Assembly (NCBI GenBank): GCA_015059805.1
Contig: SUZO01000017.1
Span: 1 to 52,421, forward strand
Origin: Rikenellaceae bacterium
GTDB lineage: Bacteria > Bacteroidota > Bacteroidia > Bacteroidales > Rikenellaceae
Reading direction: 5' to 3'
DNA length: 52,421 bases
The translations under genes were made by a program, and so were the position numbers. Shown here one piece after another: positions 44,114-52,421 of the stretch; within the stretch, counting starts at the first letter, position 1; every line of letters starts with the position of its first letter. The notes below the pieces were generated by a model. The model saw nothing but the letters and a program-made list of their open reading frames with translations, was not told the DNA's origin and did no database searches.

Positions 44114-44878
44114 ATGGGAAAAGTTGTAGCATTAGCAAACCAAAAAGGTGGCGTAGGAAAGACCACCACAGCGATAAATTTAGCAGCCTCTATTGCCCTA
44201 CTTGGCAAGAAGGTACTGCTCCTTGATGCCGATCCTCAGGCGAATGCCACCTCTGGATTGGGCTTTGATATTAACCTCAATGGTATCTACGAGTGCATTA
44301 CTGGCGAGTGTAGTGCCGAGCAGGTTATTCTCAAGAGTGAGGATGTGAAAAATCTATGGTTACTGCCCTCAAGCATTGAGCTTGTAGCCGCCGAGACGGA
44401 GCTGCCAAATATGGAGAACAGTCACCACATTGTAAAGAATATTGTGGACTCTGTACGCGACAAGTACGACTACATATTTATTGATTGTTCCCCTTCATTA
44501 GGATTTACCACTGTGAACATTCTAACCGCTGCCGACTCAATTCTTATACCTGTGCAGTGCGAGTACCTTGCCCTTGAGGGTCTGAGCAAGTTGCTCAACA
44601 CCTACAACAGAGTTAAGAGTGGGCTTAATCCGAATCTGGAGATTGAGGGTTTTGTGATGACGATGTACATGCGCAACCGTCTGAATAATCAGGTTGTATC
44701 TGAGGTTCGTGAGTACTTTGGCAATCTTGCCTACGACACAATTATCCAGCGCAATGTCCGCTTAGGTGAGGCACCATCGCATGGCAAGCCTGTTATGCTC
44801 TATGATGCATCTGCAGTGGGTGCCGTGGCATATCTAACCCTTGCAAAGGAGTTTTTGAAGAGAAATAGAAAGAAGTGA
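44114..44878 (+). CDS. parA: chromosome partitioning ATPase ParA
   Basis: A ParA/Soj ATPase, 254 residues from the ATG at 44114, that forms nucleoid-bound gradients for chromosome segregation. An in-frame start at 44042 would add non-homologous residues and cover the promoter. The deviant Walker A KGGVGKTT is at 11-18, [16 protein letters not shown] (Walker A') near 37, and [12 protein letters not shown] (Walker B) near 120. There is no N-terminal DNA-binding domain, as expected for chromosomal type Ib ParA. Followed by parB. Confidence 0.95.
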   Translation: MGKVVALANQKGGVGKTTTAINLAASIALLGKKVLLLDADPQANATSGLGFDINLNGIYECITGECSAEQVILKSEDVKNLWLLPSSIELVAAETELPNMENSHHIVKNIVDSVRDKYDYIFIDCSPSLGFTTVNILTAADSILIPVQCEYLALEGLSKLLNTYNRVKSGLNPNLEIEGFVMTMYMRNRLNNQVVSEVREYFGNLAYDTIIQRNVRLGEAPSHGKPVMLYDASAVGAVAYLTLAKEFLKRNRKK

Positions 44879-44895
44879 TAAAAGAGATAAAAAAT

Positions 44896-45762
44896 ATGGC
44901 AAAGCAGAAAGGTTTAGGTCGCGGATTAGGCGCGATTTTCGGAAGCGAAACAATAGATATTAAGGTCAAGCCTATGTCCGAGATGGCTGAGATTAAGGTT
45001 GAGGAGTGCATCCCTAACCCTACACAGCCTCGCCGTACATTTGACGAAACTGCCCTTGAGGAGCTTGCAGATTCACTGCGCACACTTGGTCTTATACAGC
45101 CAATTACTGTGCGCAAGCAGGGTGACAAATACCTCATTATCAGCGGTGAGCGTCGTTGGCGTGCTGCTCAGCTTGCAGGTCTTGAGACTCTGCCAGCATA
45201 TATCCGCAATGTAGACGATGAGAATTTGCACGCTATGGCTCTTGTTGAGAATATTCAGCGTCAGGACCTCAATGCCATTGAGATTGCCCTTGGTATGCAG
45301 CGTCTTATTGACGAGTGCGGTCTTACTCAGGATGCCCTTGCTGAGAAGGTGGGCAAGCGTCGCTCAACAATTGCAAACTATATGCGTCTGCTCCGCCTTG
45401 CCGACCCTGTGCAGCTTGCCGTTAAGGAGGGTGTAATATCAATGGGTCACGCAAAGGCTATAGCATCTGCACAGAATGAGAAGCAGCAGATTGCTGTTCT
45501 GAAGAGGATTATCAAGGCAAACCTCTCTGTTCGTCAGGCAGAGGAGTATGTTCGCACGCTCACTGAGGGCAAGAGCCGACCAGCAACAACCGTAGACGAG
45601 GAGTACCCAGAGAGCTACACTCGCCTTGTGGAGTATCTTGAGCAGTTCTTCTCGGAGAATATATCTATCAAGCGTACAAAGAGTGGCGGTGGCAAGATTA
45701 CCATCGGCTTTGAGAACGATAGTGATATTGACCGTTTTATTGAGCGATTTTCTAAGCATTAG
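44896..45762 (+). CDS. parB: chromosome partitioning protein ParB
   Basis: The parS-binding CTPase clamp of the partition system, 288 residues. The start at 44896 (MAKQKGLGRGLGAIF) matches the usual N terminus; a GTG at 44875 is in frame but would overlap parA. The N-terminal domain has NPTQPRR and GERRWRAA (CTP-binding boxes). The HTH region is at about 140-185 (LTQDALAEKVGKRRSTIANYMRLL). A C-terminal dimerisation segment follows. No canonical parS site was noticed by eye near the locus. Confidence 0.95.
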   Translation: MAKQKGLGRGLGAIFGSETIDIKVKPMSEMAEIKVEECIPNPTQPRRTFDETALEELADSLRTLGLIQPITVRKQGDKYLIISGERRWRAAQLAGLETLPAYIRNVDDENLHAMALVENIQRQDLNAIEIALGMQRLIDECGLTQDALAEKVGKRRSTIANYMRLLRLADPVQLAVKEGVISMGHAKAIASAQNEKQQIAVLKRIIKANLSVRQAEEYVRTLTEGKSRPATTVDEEYPESYTRLVEYLEQFFSENISIKRTKSGGGKITIGFENDSDIDRFIERFSKH

Positions 45763-45763
45763 T

Positions 45764-46966
45764 ATGGCAAAGGGTTTAACAAAAATACTCCTTACCATTG
45801 TGGCAACACTCTTTGTCACAACGCTCAGCTATGCACAGGTAAATCCATACACCAAACAGTTACGTGGTGAAAAGCGCACTGTTAGTGGAGGTATGCTCGT
45901 AAAGATTGACTCTGCAGCCATAGCTCGCCGCGACTCTATCCGTATTACAAAACTTGCCGATTCACTTCGCACACTGCCGAAGGACTCGCTTGTCGTTGTT
46001 TCAGATTCGCTACGCATGGCTCTGCCAGATTCGTTGCGCCGTGTTATCTTTGCAGACTCGATTATCGGCGACAAGCGCGACTCTCTTGCCAAGGCAGAGA
46101 AACTCCGCCGCAGAGCCGAGAAGCGCGATGGCAAGCAGCCATTTATCAGCGACTCAATGTCACTGCGCAAGGTTAGCTTCGCCTCTGCCCTACTCCCTGG
46201 CTTTGGTCAGATATACAACAAGCAGTACTGGAAGTTGCCGATACTCTACTCTACCTTAGGTACGTCAATAGGCATGTGGGTACATCAGCAGAATAAATAC
46301 AAGCCACTCAAGCAGCAGTTTGAGACGATGACCGACCAAAGTCTTAAGCGAACAGAGGAGATGAACGCCCTGCAGCGAGAGATGATTAAGCACAACACTC
46401 TCAAGCAGACCTTTATGTTCACCACTCTCGCCTCGTACATCTATTTTATAGGCGATGCGGCGGTCTGCTATGCTACAAATGATGTGTCTGCTGTTGCTCG
46501 TGCTACAACGCTCTCAACAATCTGCCCTGGAGCGGGACAGGTCTACAACAAGAGCTACTGGCGCGTGCCGATAGTTATTGGAGGCTTTGCAACCACTATC
46601 TACTGTATAGACTGGAACAACCGTGGTTATCAGCGATTTAAGAAGGCATACCGTCTGCGTTTTGACTACGACGAGCATCCAGAGCTATATCCAAATGGCT
46701 CGCAGGATGAGTTTGGTGGTCGCTATGCATCGTCGTTCCTCAAGAATCTGAGAAATAGTTATCGCCGAAATCGTGACCTCTGTATCATCCTCACTGCAGG
46801 TATCTACATTCTGCAGATTGTAGATGCCCACGTAGATGCTCACCTGCGCGATTATGATATATCGGATGACCTGAGTGTAGATATTACGCCGATGATTAAC
46901 TACGCCTACCAGCCAGGGCTTGGCACCACTGCCACCATGGGCATGAACTTCTGTTTTAAGTTTTAA
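45764..46966 (+). CDS. DUF5683 domain membrane protein
   Basis: A 400-residue exported protein with a signal peptide ending SYAQ; the start at 45764 follows the parB stop by one base. The first 130 residues are hydrophilic with Asp-Ser-Leu repeats (KDSLVV, SDSLRM, PDSLRR). Residues about 140-300 form the DUF5683 part with FASALLPGFGQIYNKQYWKLP and a second copy, TICPGAGQVYNKSYWRVP, i.e. an internal duplication of a G-Q-(I/V)-Y-N-K motif next to membrane segments. The family occurs widely behind parAB in Bacteroidota; function is unknown. Confidence 0.82.
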   Translation: MAKGLTKILLTIVATLFVTTLSYAQVNPYTKQLRGEKRTVSGGMLVKIDSAAIARRDSIRITKLADSLRTLPKDSLVVVSDSLRMALPDSLRRVIFADSIIGDKRDSLAKAEKLRRRAEKRDGKQPFISDSMSLRKVSFASALLPGFGQIYNKQYWKLPILYSTLGTSIGMWVHQQNKYKPLKQQFETMTDQSLKRTEEMNALQREMIKHNTLKQTFMFTTLASYIYFIGDAAVCYATNDVSAVARATTLSTICPGAGQVYNKSYWRVPIVIGGFATTIYCIDWNNRGYQRFKKAYRLRFDYDEHPELYPNGSQDEFGGRYASSFLKNLRNSYRRNRDLCIILTAGIYILQIVDAHVDAHLRDYDISDDLSVDITPMINYAYQPGLGTTATMGMNFCFKF

Positions 46967-46987
46967 GAAGCTGTATTTGAAAGCATT

Positions 46988-48355
46988 ATGAAAAAGCTCA
47001 CCATACTACTACTCGCTACACTCACCTTTTTCAGCTCTGTAGCGGGTCCTATTCGCTTGAATATCTTTAAGAACAAGAAAAAAACCAAGGTGCAGAACGT
47101 TGTAACCATCTACGACACTGTGCGCGTGGTTGTAACAGATACTATTCGCGTAGAGCCTAAGGCTGCTCCGAGGATAGATACACTGAGCCACACATTAACA
47201 CCTACGCAGATAGACTCTCTGCTCCACCAGTGGCAGACCATGAGTACCATAGAGAGCTACGACAACTACTTTGAGCAGTTCTCTGCGGACCTCACCGAGG
47301 AGTGTAACCTTCCAAAGGACAGCCTCTACAAGATGCGTCTACAAGATATGGTATCGCCAGTACATCTGCCATATAATAGTGCCGTACGCAAGTATATTGA
47401 CTACTACCTTGAGAATAAGTGGAGCCCGATGAGTCGCGTTATTGGTCTATCTAAGTTCTACTTTCCGATTTTTGAGCAGGAGCTTATCAATGCAGGTCTA
47501 CCTGTAGAGCTGTGCGCACTTGCAATTATTGAGTCCAACCTCAACCCTACTATTAGCTCTCGCGCTGGCGCTGTGGGTCTGTGGCAGTTTATGCCAAGCA
47601 CTGGTAAGAATTTAGGTCTTGAGATTAACTCTCTTGTAGACGAGCGTTGCGACATCATTCTCTCCACTCGCGCTGCATGCAAATTTCTCAAGCACCTCTA
47701 CGACACCTTTGGAGACTGGGCGTTGGCATTAGCGGCATATAACGCTGGTCCAGGCAGAATAAGTCGCGCCCTTGCAAGGTCTGGTGGTGCAAAGAGCTAC
47801 TGGGACATATACTACGACCTTAATACCGAGACAAGGGGCTACGTTCCGAAGTTTATTGCGGCATTATATGTCTACACATACCACAAACAGCACGGCATTA
47901 CCCCAATAGCAACGCCCGACTGCATCGCTACAGACACGGTGACAATCAACCGCACCATGCACCTTGGGCAGGTGGCTTCTACGCTTGACATACCTCTTGA
48001 GACGCTCAAAACTCTCAACCCTCAATATAAAATTGACATCATCCCTGCTGCACGCAAACCATACTCACTACGTCTGCCAACAAACTACATTTCTCAGTTT
48101 ATTGAGCATCAGGAGCAGATATACTCTAAAGACTCACTCTACCTGAAGGAGTACATCAACCCTGCAAACCTTGATAAGAAGCGTGCTGAGGGTCTTGGAT
48201 ATACCTATACAGTGCGCAGTGGCGACAATCTGGGAATCATCGCCAAGCGCAACCGCTGCACCGTTAAGGAGATTATGCGCTGGAATAAGCTCAAGTCTAC
48301 AGTTATCCGCCCAGGTCAGAAGTTAAGAATTAACCGTCCTAAACCACGCTCATAA
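46988..48355 (+). CDS. MltD-like lytic transglycosylase with LysM
   Basis: A secreted murein lytic transglycosylase, 455 residues: signal peptide (about 1-20), then an SLT domain with catalytic Glu182 in AIIESNLNP, GAVGLWQFMPSTGKNLGL, AYNAGPGRISRAL and VPKFIAALYVY. One LysM module at the C terminus (YTVRSGDNLGIIAKRNRCTV) binds peptidoglycan; a second, weaker LysM-like stretch is near 320-350. It cleaves between MurNAc and GlcNAc. The stop shares one base with the mnmE start (TAATG). Confidence 0.92.
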   Translation: MKKLTILLLATLTFFSSVAGPIRLNIFKNKKKTKVQNVVTIYDTVRVVVTDTIRVEPKAAPRIDTLSHTLTPTQIDSLLHQWQTMSTIESYDNYFEQFSADLTEECNLPKDSLYKMRLQDMVSPVHLPYNSAVRKYIDYYLENKWSPMSRVIGLSKFYFPIFEQELINAGLPVELCALAIIESNLNPTISSRAGAVGLWQFMPSTGKNLGLEINSLVDERCDIILSTRAACKFLKHLYDTFGDWALALAAYNAGPGRISRALARSGGAKSYWDIYYDLNTETRGYVPKFIAALYVYTYHKQHGITPIATPDCIATDTVTINRTMHLGQVASTLDIPLETLKTLNPQYKIDIIPAARKPYSLRLPTNYISQFIEHQEQIYSKDSLYLKEYINPANLDKKRAEGLGYTYTVRSGDNLGIIAKRNRCTVKEIMRWNKLKSTVIRPGQKLRINRPKPRS

Positions 48356-49680
48356 TGTTTAGTCAAGGAGTTATCGTTGCCCCTGCAAGTGCTACGGGTG
48401 GAGCTATTGCCATTATTAGAGTGAGCGGTGAAGGCTCTATTGCGCTGTGCGACAAGGTTTTTCGTGGTCGCAAACCTCTATCCGAGGCGGCGACACATAC
48501 TCTCCACTACGGCAATATTGTTGATGGCGATAGAGTTATTGACGATGTGCTTGTGTCGGTGTTTCACGCCCCACACTCATATACGGGCGAGCAGAGTGTA
48601 GAGATCTCTACACATGGCTCACGATATATCGTCTCAACGATTATCTCCCTAATTTGTCGTCAGGGTGCAAGGCTTGCCGAGCCAGGCGAGTTCTCTGCTC
48701 GCGCCTTTGCTGCAGGTCGCATAGACCTCTCACAGGCAGAGGCTGTGGCGGATATTATCGCTGCCGACTCTCAAGCGGCACATATCATCGCCTCAACGCA
48801 GATGCGAGGGGGATACTCTGACACGCTTAACAATTTGAGAGGTAAACTTATAGAGCTGACATCGCTACTTGAGTTGGAGCTTGATTTTGGCGAGGAGGAT
48901 GTAGTATTTGCCGACCGCAGCCGCCTACAGCAGATGCTCAGAGCGACAATAGATGTTGTCAGCCAGCTCAAAAACTCGTTCCACACGGGCAATGCTATCC
49001 GCAATGGCGTTGGCGTGGCGATTATCGGCGCGCCAAATGTGGGTAAGAGTACCCTGCTCAACCGCCTTGTGGGCGAGCAGAGGGCGATGGTTTCGGATAT
49101 CGCGGGTACTACGCGAGATACTATTGAGGAGAGCGTAGTTATTGACGGCATACGCTTCCGATTTATTGACACGGCGGGCATACGCACGACAGACGACACC
49201 CTTGAAAGAATGGGTATTGAGCGCACAATAGCGGCAGTCAAAAAGGCGCAAATTGTTGTAAGTATTGCCGAGCCAACGGGAGGCTTTGAGAGAGTAGAAC
49301 TCACTGAAAACCAAACCCTTATCCGCGTAGTAAACAAGGCTGATACTACCCAAGAGCGTAACTTTACGGATGCAATTTATATCTCTGCACGCGAGAATAC
49401 GGGCATTGACACCCTGCAAAACGCTCTACGCAAAACTGTCGATACTACGGCAGCCTACCGCGGCGAGGCTGTAGTTTCTAATCTTCGCCACTACGAGGCT
49501 CTTAATGCCGCCTACACAGCACTCACATCGGCTCAAACAGCCCTTGCAAACAACATCTCAACAGAACTACTTACCGAGGATATCCGCGTGGCTATCAACC
49601 ACATAGGCGAGATTACAGGTAGCATTACCTCGGACACGATACTCCAGTCAATTTTCTCCTCGTTTTGCATCGGAAAATAG
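48355..49680 (+). CDS. mnmE: tRNA modification GTPase MnmE
   Basis: With MnmG it installs the carboxymethylaminomethyl group on wobble U34 of certain tRNAs; 441 residues. N-terminal folate-binding domain (VAPASATGGAIAIIRVSG), helical domain, then an inserted G domain with GAPNVGKS at 225-232, DIAGTTRDT and DTAGIR. It ends with the strictly conserved FCIGK whose Cys is needed for activity. The DNA of that end (49666-49681) is duplicated at 50484-50499 after the next gene. The 3' end of mnmE (trmE/thdF) is a known integration site for genomic islands in other bacteria. Confidence 0.95.
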   Translation: MFSQGVIVAPASATGGAIAIIRVSGEGSIALCDKVFRGRKPLSEAATHTLHYGNIVDGDRVIDDVLVSVFHAPHSYTGEQSVEISTHGSRYIVSTIISLICRQGARLAEPGEFSARAFAAGRIDLSQAEAVADIIAADSQAAHIIASTQMRGGYSDTLNNLRGKLIELTSLLELELDFGEEDVVFADRSRLQQMLRATIDVVSQLKNSFHTGNAIRNGVGVAIIGAPNVGKSTLLNRLVGEQRAMVSDIAGTTRDTIEESVVIDGIRFRFIDTAGIRTTDDTLERMGIERTIAAVKKAQIVVSIAEPTGGFERVELTENQTLIRVVNKADTTQERNFTDAIYISARENTGIDTLQNALRKTVDTTAAYRGEAVVSNLRHYEALNAAYTALTSAQTALANNISTELLTEDIRVAINHIGEITGSITSDTILQSIFSSFCIGK

Positions 49681-49681
49681 C
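49666..49681 (+). repeat. direct repeat copy 1 (attL-like, in the mnmE 3' end)
   Basis: TGCATCGGAAAATAGC, covering the last codons of mnmE (Cys-Ile-Gly-Lys-stop) and one base beyond. An identical copy lies 818 bases downstream. Confidence 0.6.
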
Positions 49682-49688
49682 TTTTAAT

Positions 49689-50498
49689 ATGAACAAAACA
49701 TTTTTATTTTTCACTCTTTGCTGTTTGGTATTCGTTCAGTGCGCACCCAAGTTTCATAGTGTGAAGCGCGAACAAGAGTACATAAAGGCTGATAGCATTT
49801 TATGGGCTGAGTATGAAATTAAGGGCGAAAGATTAGCCGAATTATACGCTGAAAAAGAGGACTCTTTATACATAAAGGCAGTAGAATTAGAGACCTACGC
49901 AGATAGAAGAAATAAGGAACTTGCTCTTGAGTATTCAGCCACACCAAGTGGACTGAGACGCTGTTTTATGCTTAGATTAGATATTGAGAAGGATACCCTG
50001 AAAGATATTTTGTCTAATCTACCTCGCGACCTTCGCAGATCACAGTGTGCAGAGGCAATCAAAGAGCATATTGCAACACAACAGATTGAAGCAGGTATGA
50101 AATTCGTTCCGATTGATGTTGTAGATGCTGATGGAAACAAATTTGTTTGGGATGAACACAGCAATAAAAACATACTGCTTATCTACGGCGGTTTGGGATG
50201 TATGGGGCGTTCTGGTCGTAGAGAACTTGCAGCCCTGCGCGAGGAGTATGCAAAGGACAACCTTGCAATAGTTGTCTATTATTCTGTTAGCACTCTTGAG
50301 GAGCTGAAAGAATTTCGCAATCAATATTCCGATGACTATATATTTATATCTGAATTGATGCCAGATTACTCACCATTTAAGATAAAGTATGGCGTACAGT
50401 CCACTCCAACCTGCTTTGTTATAGACAAAAGTGGAACAGTTGTACTCAAAACCGTAGGATTTGATACAGAACAAGTAAAAATCTGCATCGGAAAATAG
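49689..50498 (+). CDS. thioredoxin-fold lipoprotein with a single active-site Cys
   Basis: A 269-residue exported protein from the ATG at 49689; signal with a Cys at 18 (FVQC, an imperfect lipobox). Residues about 25-130 are a charged helical region; about 135-269 is a TlpA/thioredoxin-like domain. The redox loop, usually WCxPC, reads GLGCMGRSG: Cys171 is kept, the second Cys is absent. The cis-Pro loop (STPTCFV) is present. It might reduce or bind a thiol by a one-Cys mechanism, or only bind. The last five codons plus stop repeat the mnmE end (CIGK-stop) in frame. It lies 8 bases after mnmE and looks more AT-rich by eye. Confidence 0.8.
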   Translation: MNKTFLFFTLCCLVFVQCAPKFHSVKREQEYIKADSILWAEYEIKGERLAELYAEKEDSLYIKAVELETYADRRNKELALEYSATPSGLRRCFMLRLDIEKDTLKDILSNLPRDLRRSQCAEAIKEHIATQQIEAGMKFVPIDVVDADGNKFVWDEHSNKNILLIYGGLGCMGRSGRRELAALREEYAKDNLAIVVYYSVSTLEELKEFRNQYSDDYIFISELMPDYSPFKIKYGVQSTPTCFVIDKSGTVVLKTVGFDTEQVKICIGK

Positions 50499-50499
50499 C
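50484..50499 (+). repeat. direct repeat copy 2 (attR-like)
   Basis: TGCATCGGAAAATAGC again, in frame as Cys-Ile-Gly-Lys-stop of the thioredoxin-fold gene. Flanking bases differ from copy 1. Confidence 0.6.
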
Positions 50500-50507
50500 A
50501 TCTAACT

Positions 50508-51689
50508 ATGAAAAGAGTTCTGATACTGACAGTTATCGCGCTGCTTGTTTCTTGCAACAGCAGCAGCGACTTTAGATTAACTGGTACAATCGCAAATGCC
50601 GAAGATGGCGAGATGATATGCCTATCTTACCCCGCCAAGCGTGGGGATATATGGTACAAGCAGTGTGACACAGCATACCTTAACAATGGAAAGTTTCAAT
50701 TCCAAGGTTGTGTTGATGGAGTTGTGCCAGCAGAGATAACTTTTCGTAATTTGGATTGTGCGCAGTTATATTTAGAGCCATCAAGACTCAAGTTTAGTGC
50801 CGAGCGCAGTACATTGTATGACTACACTTTGTCGGGACTAAGCATAGGCGATGACCTTAAGCAGTATCGTCAAGCTTTTGCCGAGTATGATAAGGCGGTG
50901 TATGAGAAAAATCACGAGGTGCTGCTCAAGAACAGTGAATGGTTAGCGGCGACAGAGGCGGGTTTAGATAGCGCATATGACCTTTTAGCTCAGTTTTATG
51001 CAATGGTTGCTGAGCATCGCGCAATGAACAATAGATGGCAGAAAATGGCTATTGAGTTCGTAAAAGCTCATCCTAACAATGCCCTTGTGCCAAATATCAT
51101 TGATAGGCTAATTAGTTTGGGATGCGACGAACAGACAATAGAGCCTCTTATAAATGCGCTCACTGTAGACCAACAGCGAAGTACTCTTGGTTCTCTTATG
51201 GCTGTGCGCCACGAGATATATAAACTTAATGGCGGAAAGGTTGGCAGCAAAGCCCTTGATTTTACCCTCAGCACAATAAATGGAGGCAGTGTAACGCTCT
51301 CGGAGTACTATCAAAAGGGGTATGTCCTACTTGACTTTTGGGCAAGTTGGTGCGTTCCGTGCATTTACGAGATACCAAAACTGCGAGAGATTCATAAACT
51401 CTATGGCGACAAGTTGCAGATACTAAGCATATCTGCTGACGAGGATATTGTAGAGTGGCACGAAGCAGTATCACAGCACGACCTTACGCAGTGGCAACAG
51501 CTTATAGCACAAAGAGCGAGCGATGCTGACAACTACTACTTTCCAGAGCAGGTGGACATTACGTTAGCATACGACATAGAGCTAATCCCCTGCTTCATCC
51601 TCATTGACAGCAACGGCAACATTGTCGGCAGATGGTCGCACATAACCCCTGAAACAAAAGCAGAGATAGCCCAAATAATACAACAATGA
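50508..51689 (+). CDS. DUF4369/TlpA-like thiol-disulfide lipoprotein
   Basis: A 393-residue lipoprotein (lipobox LVSC, Cys16). Residues about 22-110 resemble the DUF4369 beta domain (FRLTGTIANAEDGEMICL) found before thioredoxin modules in Bacteroidota. A helical middle follows, then a TlpA/AhpC-TSA-type domain from about 245 with the complete redox site WCVPC (Cys282, Cys285) and the cis-Pro loop IPCFILID. It likely passes electrons to periplasmic or surface proteins. It starts 9 bases after the single-Cys homologue and overlaps the next gene by 4 bases (ATGA). Confidence 0.88.
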   Translation: MKRVLILTVIALLVSCNSSSDFRLTGTIANAEDGEMICLSYPAKRGDIWYKQCDTAYLNNGKFQFQGCVDGVVPAEITFRNLDCAQLYLEPSRLKFSAERSTLYDYTLSGLSIGDDLKQYRQAFAEYDKAVYEKNHEVLLKNSEWLAATEAGLDSAYDLLAQFYAMVAEHRAMNNRWQKMAIEFVKAHPNNALVPNIIDRLISLGCDEQTIEPLINALTVDQQRSTLGSLMAVRHEIYKLNGGKVGSKALDFTLSTINGGSVTLSEYYQKGYVLLDFWASWCVPCIYEIPKLREIHKLYGDKLQILSISADEDIVEWHEAVSQHDLTQWQQLIAQRASDADNYYFPEQVDITLAYDIELIPCFILIDSNGNIVGRWSHITPETKAEIAQIIQQ

Positions 51690-52421
51690 AATACATCAAG
51701 CCGATAATTTGCATAGTTATTCTATTGTTCAGTGTTAATGTGAATGCTCAGCGACTGACTTTTTCATCAGAGTTGGGGTATTTCAACAACGATAAAAATC
51801 TATCCGAAATAAGTAAAGTATGGCAGAGTTATATCAATGCCATTGATACTAATGCAGACACATCACATTTCTGGATAAATGGAGAGTCTGACATCCATTT
51901 AGGTCTGCACAAAGATGGTCTATTAAACACGTACAACATCCGCAAACTTACCGATACAATATACGAGATAAACACAATAGCCTACTATCCCAATAGCGCG
52001 ATAAAAGGTGGTCTGATTAACTCAATTTACAAAGTCTGCGCAATACATATTGGCAACAATTGGCGTTTGATGAACTATTTTAATGCTATAAAAAGCAGGT
52101 GTGCACAATTTCACAAAGGGTGCGTTGAGTTTTACATTGGTAGTGGTGCAGCTGTTGATTACAAGGCGATGAGAAAGTCCACAAAATTCGCCAACACGTT
52201 TGTTCGTGATTATAATTTAATAAACAACCCAATTGTATATATTACAGGCAGTAGCATAGATGAGTGTGCGAGTATGATTGGACTTACATACACGCCTATA
52301 CGCTCACATAAAAGATACGCAGGTCGTACTATTAACAACATTGTCCTTTCTACTAGATTAGACCACATCCACGAGATTGTACACGCAATTATGCTCCCTC
52401 TATACCCTAACGCACCTCTGT
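51686..52421 (+). CDS. secreted protein with HExxH motif (partial)
   Basis: Starts at 51686 with ATG overlapping the previous stop and is cut by the right edge after 245 codons. The signal peptide ends VNAQ (about 22). Most of the visible part is not recognised. Near the edge it reads HIHEIVHAIM with HEIVH at residues 229-233, the zinc-binding HExxH of many metallopeptidases; the third ligand would lie beyond the edge. A metallopeptidase is therefore likely but not proven, since HExxH also appears by chance. The region is AT-rich by eye. It forms a tight run with the two thioredoxin-fold genes. Confidence 0.7.
   Translation, partial: MKYIKPIICIVILLFSVNVNAQRLTFSSELGYFNNDKNLSEISKVWQSYINAIDTNADTSHFWINGESDIHLGLHKDGLLNTYNIRKLTDTIYEINTIAYYPNSAIKGGLINSIYKVCAIHIGNNWRLMNYFNAIKSRCAQFHKGCVEFYIGSGAAVDYKAMRKSTKFANTFVRDYNLINNPIVYITGSSIDECASMIGLTYTPIRSHKRYAGRTINNIVLSTRLDHIHEIVHAIMLPLYPNAPL

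Noticed and set aside
44114..45762. parS site near parAB
   Set aside because: I looked by eye for TGTTTCACGTGAAACA-like 16-mers and saw none; a motif scan allowing mismatches would be needed to exclude one.
45626..45763. N-terminal extension of the DUF5683 gene
   Set aside because: It lies inside parB in another frame and places 46 odd residues before a good signal peptide; the ATG at 45764 is better.

Overview
This window looks like chromosomal DNA of a member of the Bacteroidota, most likely order Bacteroidales. The evidence is a Na+-translocating NQR operon, a MurF-alanine racemase fusion, a DUF5683 gene behind parAB, an AspT/YidE-type transporter, fimbrillin-like lipoproteins, and promoters of the Bacteroidota type (TTTG, about 20 bases, TAnnTTTG). 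The family is not resolved; a Rikenellaceae-like relative is only a guess. Genes are packed tightly. I saw no rRNA, tRNA, CRISPR array, transposase or integrase, and no gene-free gap longer than about 300 bases.

Layout. 1-4230 (minus): nqrABCDE, with nqrE cut by the left edge. 4357-6589 (plus): tatD, tcdA and a D-2-hydroxyacid dehydrogenase. 6617-7774: lysA, closed by a strong hairpin terminator. 7915-11226 (plus): a three-gene secreted operon, namely a subtilisin-like lipoprotein that has lost its catalytic serine and oxyanion asparagine, a 45-residue peptide, and a fimbrillin/lipocalin-like lipoprotein. 11302-16850 (minus): mutS2, murF-alr and an RsmI-like methyltransferase. 16912-19078 (minus): cell-wall amidase and an MlaD-like protein. 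19205-21970 (plus): an LptD-like outer-membrane protein, divergent from the amidase. 22032-28322 (plus): grpE, dnaJ, a small membrane protein, mutL, rhomboid, an EEP hydrolase and yhcH-like, tightly spaced. 28572-31175: a fimbrillin/beta-helix surface protein behind a structured leader with a G9 tract. 31357-33024: AspT-type transporter. 33067-34300 (minus): two unknown genes. 34517-42982 (minus): two SurA/PpiC-like genes and an OstA-like gene, followed almost without a gap by metY, metX and hom. 43107-44009 (minus): CPBP membrane protease. 44114-49680 (plus): parA, parB, DUF5683, LysM lytic transglycosylase, mnmE. 49689-52421 (plus): two thioredoxin-fold lipoproteins and a truncated secreted protein with an HExxH motif.

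How it works together. Most of the window is core physiology: respiration, chaperones, mismatch repair, chromosome partition, methionine and lysine synthesis, and envelope assembly (LptD-like, OstA-like, SurA-like, MlaD-like, amidase, MltD-like).

The parts that stand out are the dead-subtilase operon; a 16-bp duplication of the 3' end of mnmE (a known integration target) that brackets one thioredoxin-like gene; a long symmetric inverted repeat behind hom; the G-tract leader of the surface protein; and promoters facing each other across palindromes between the amidase and lptD. All family names come from motif recognition by eye; no database search was run.
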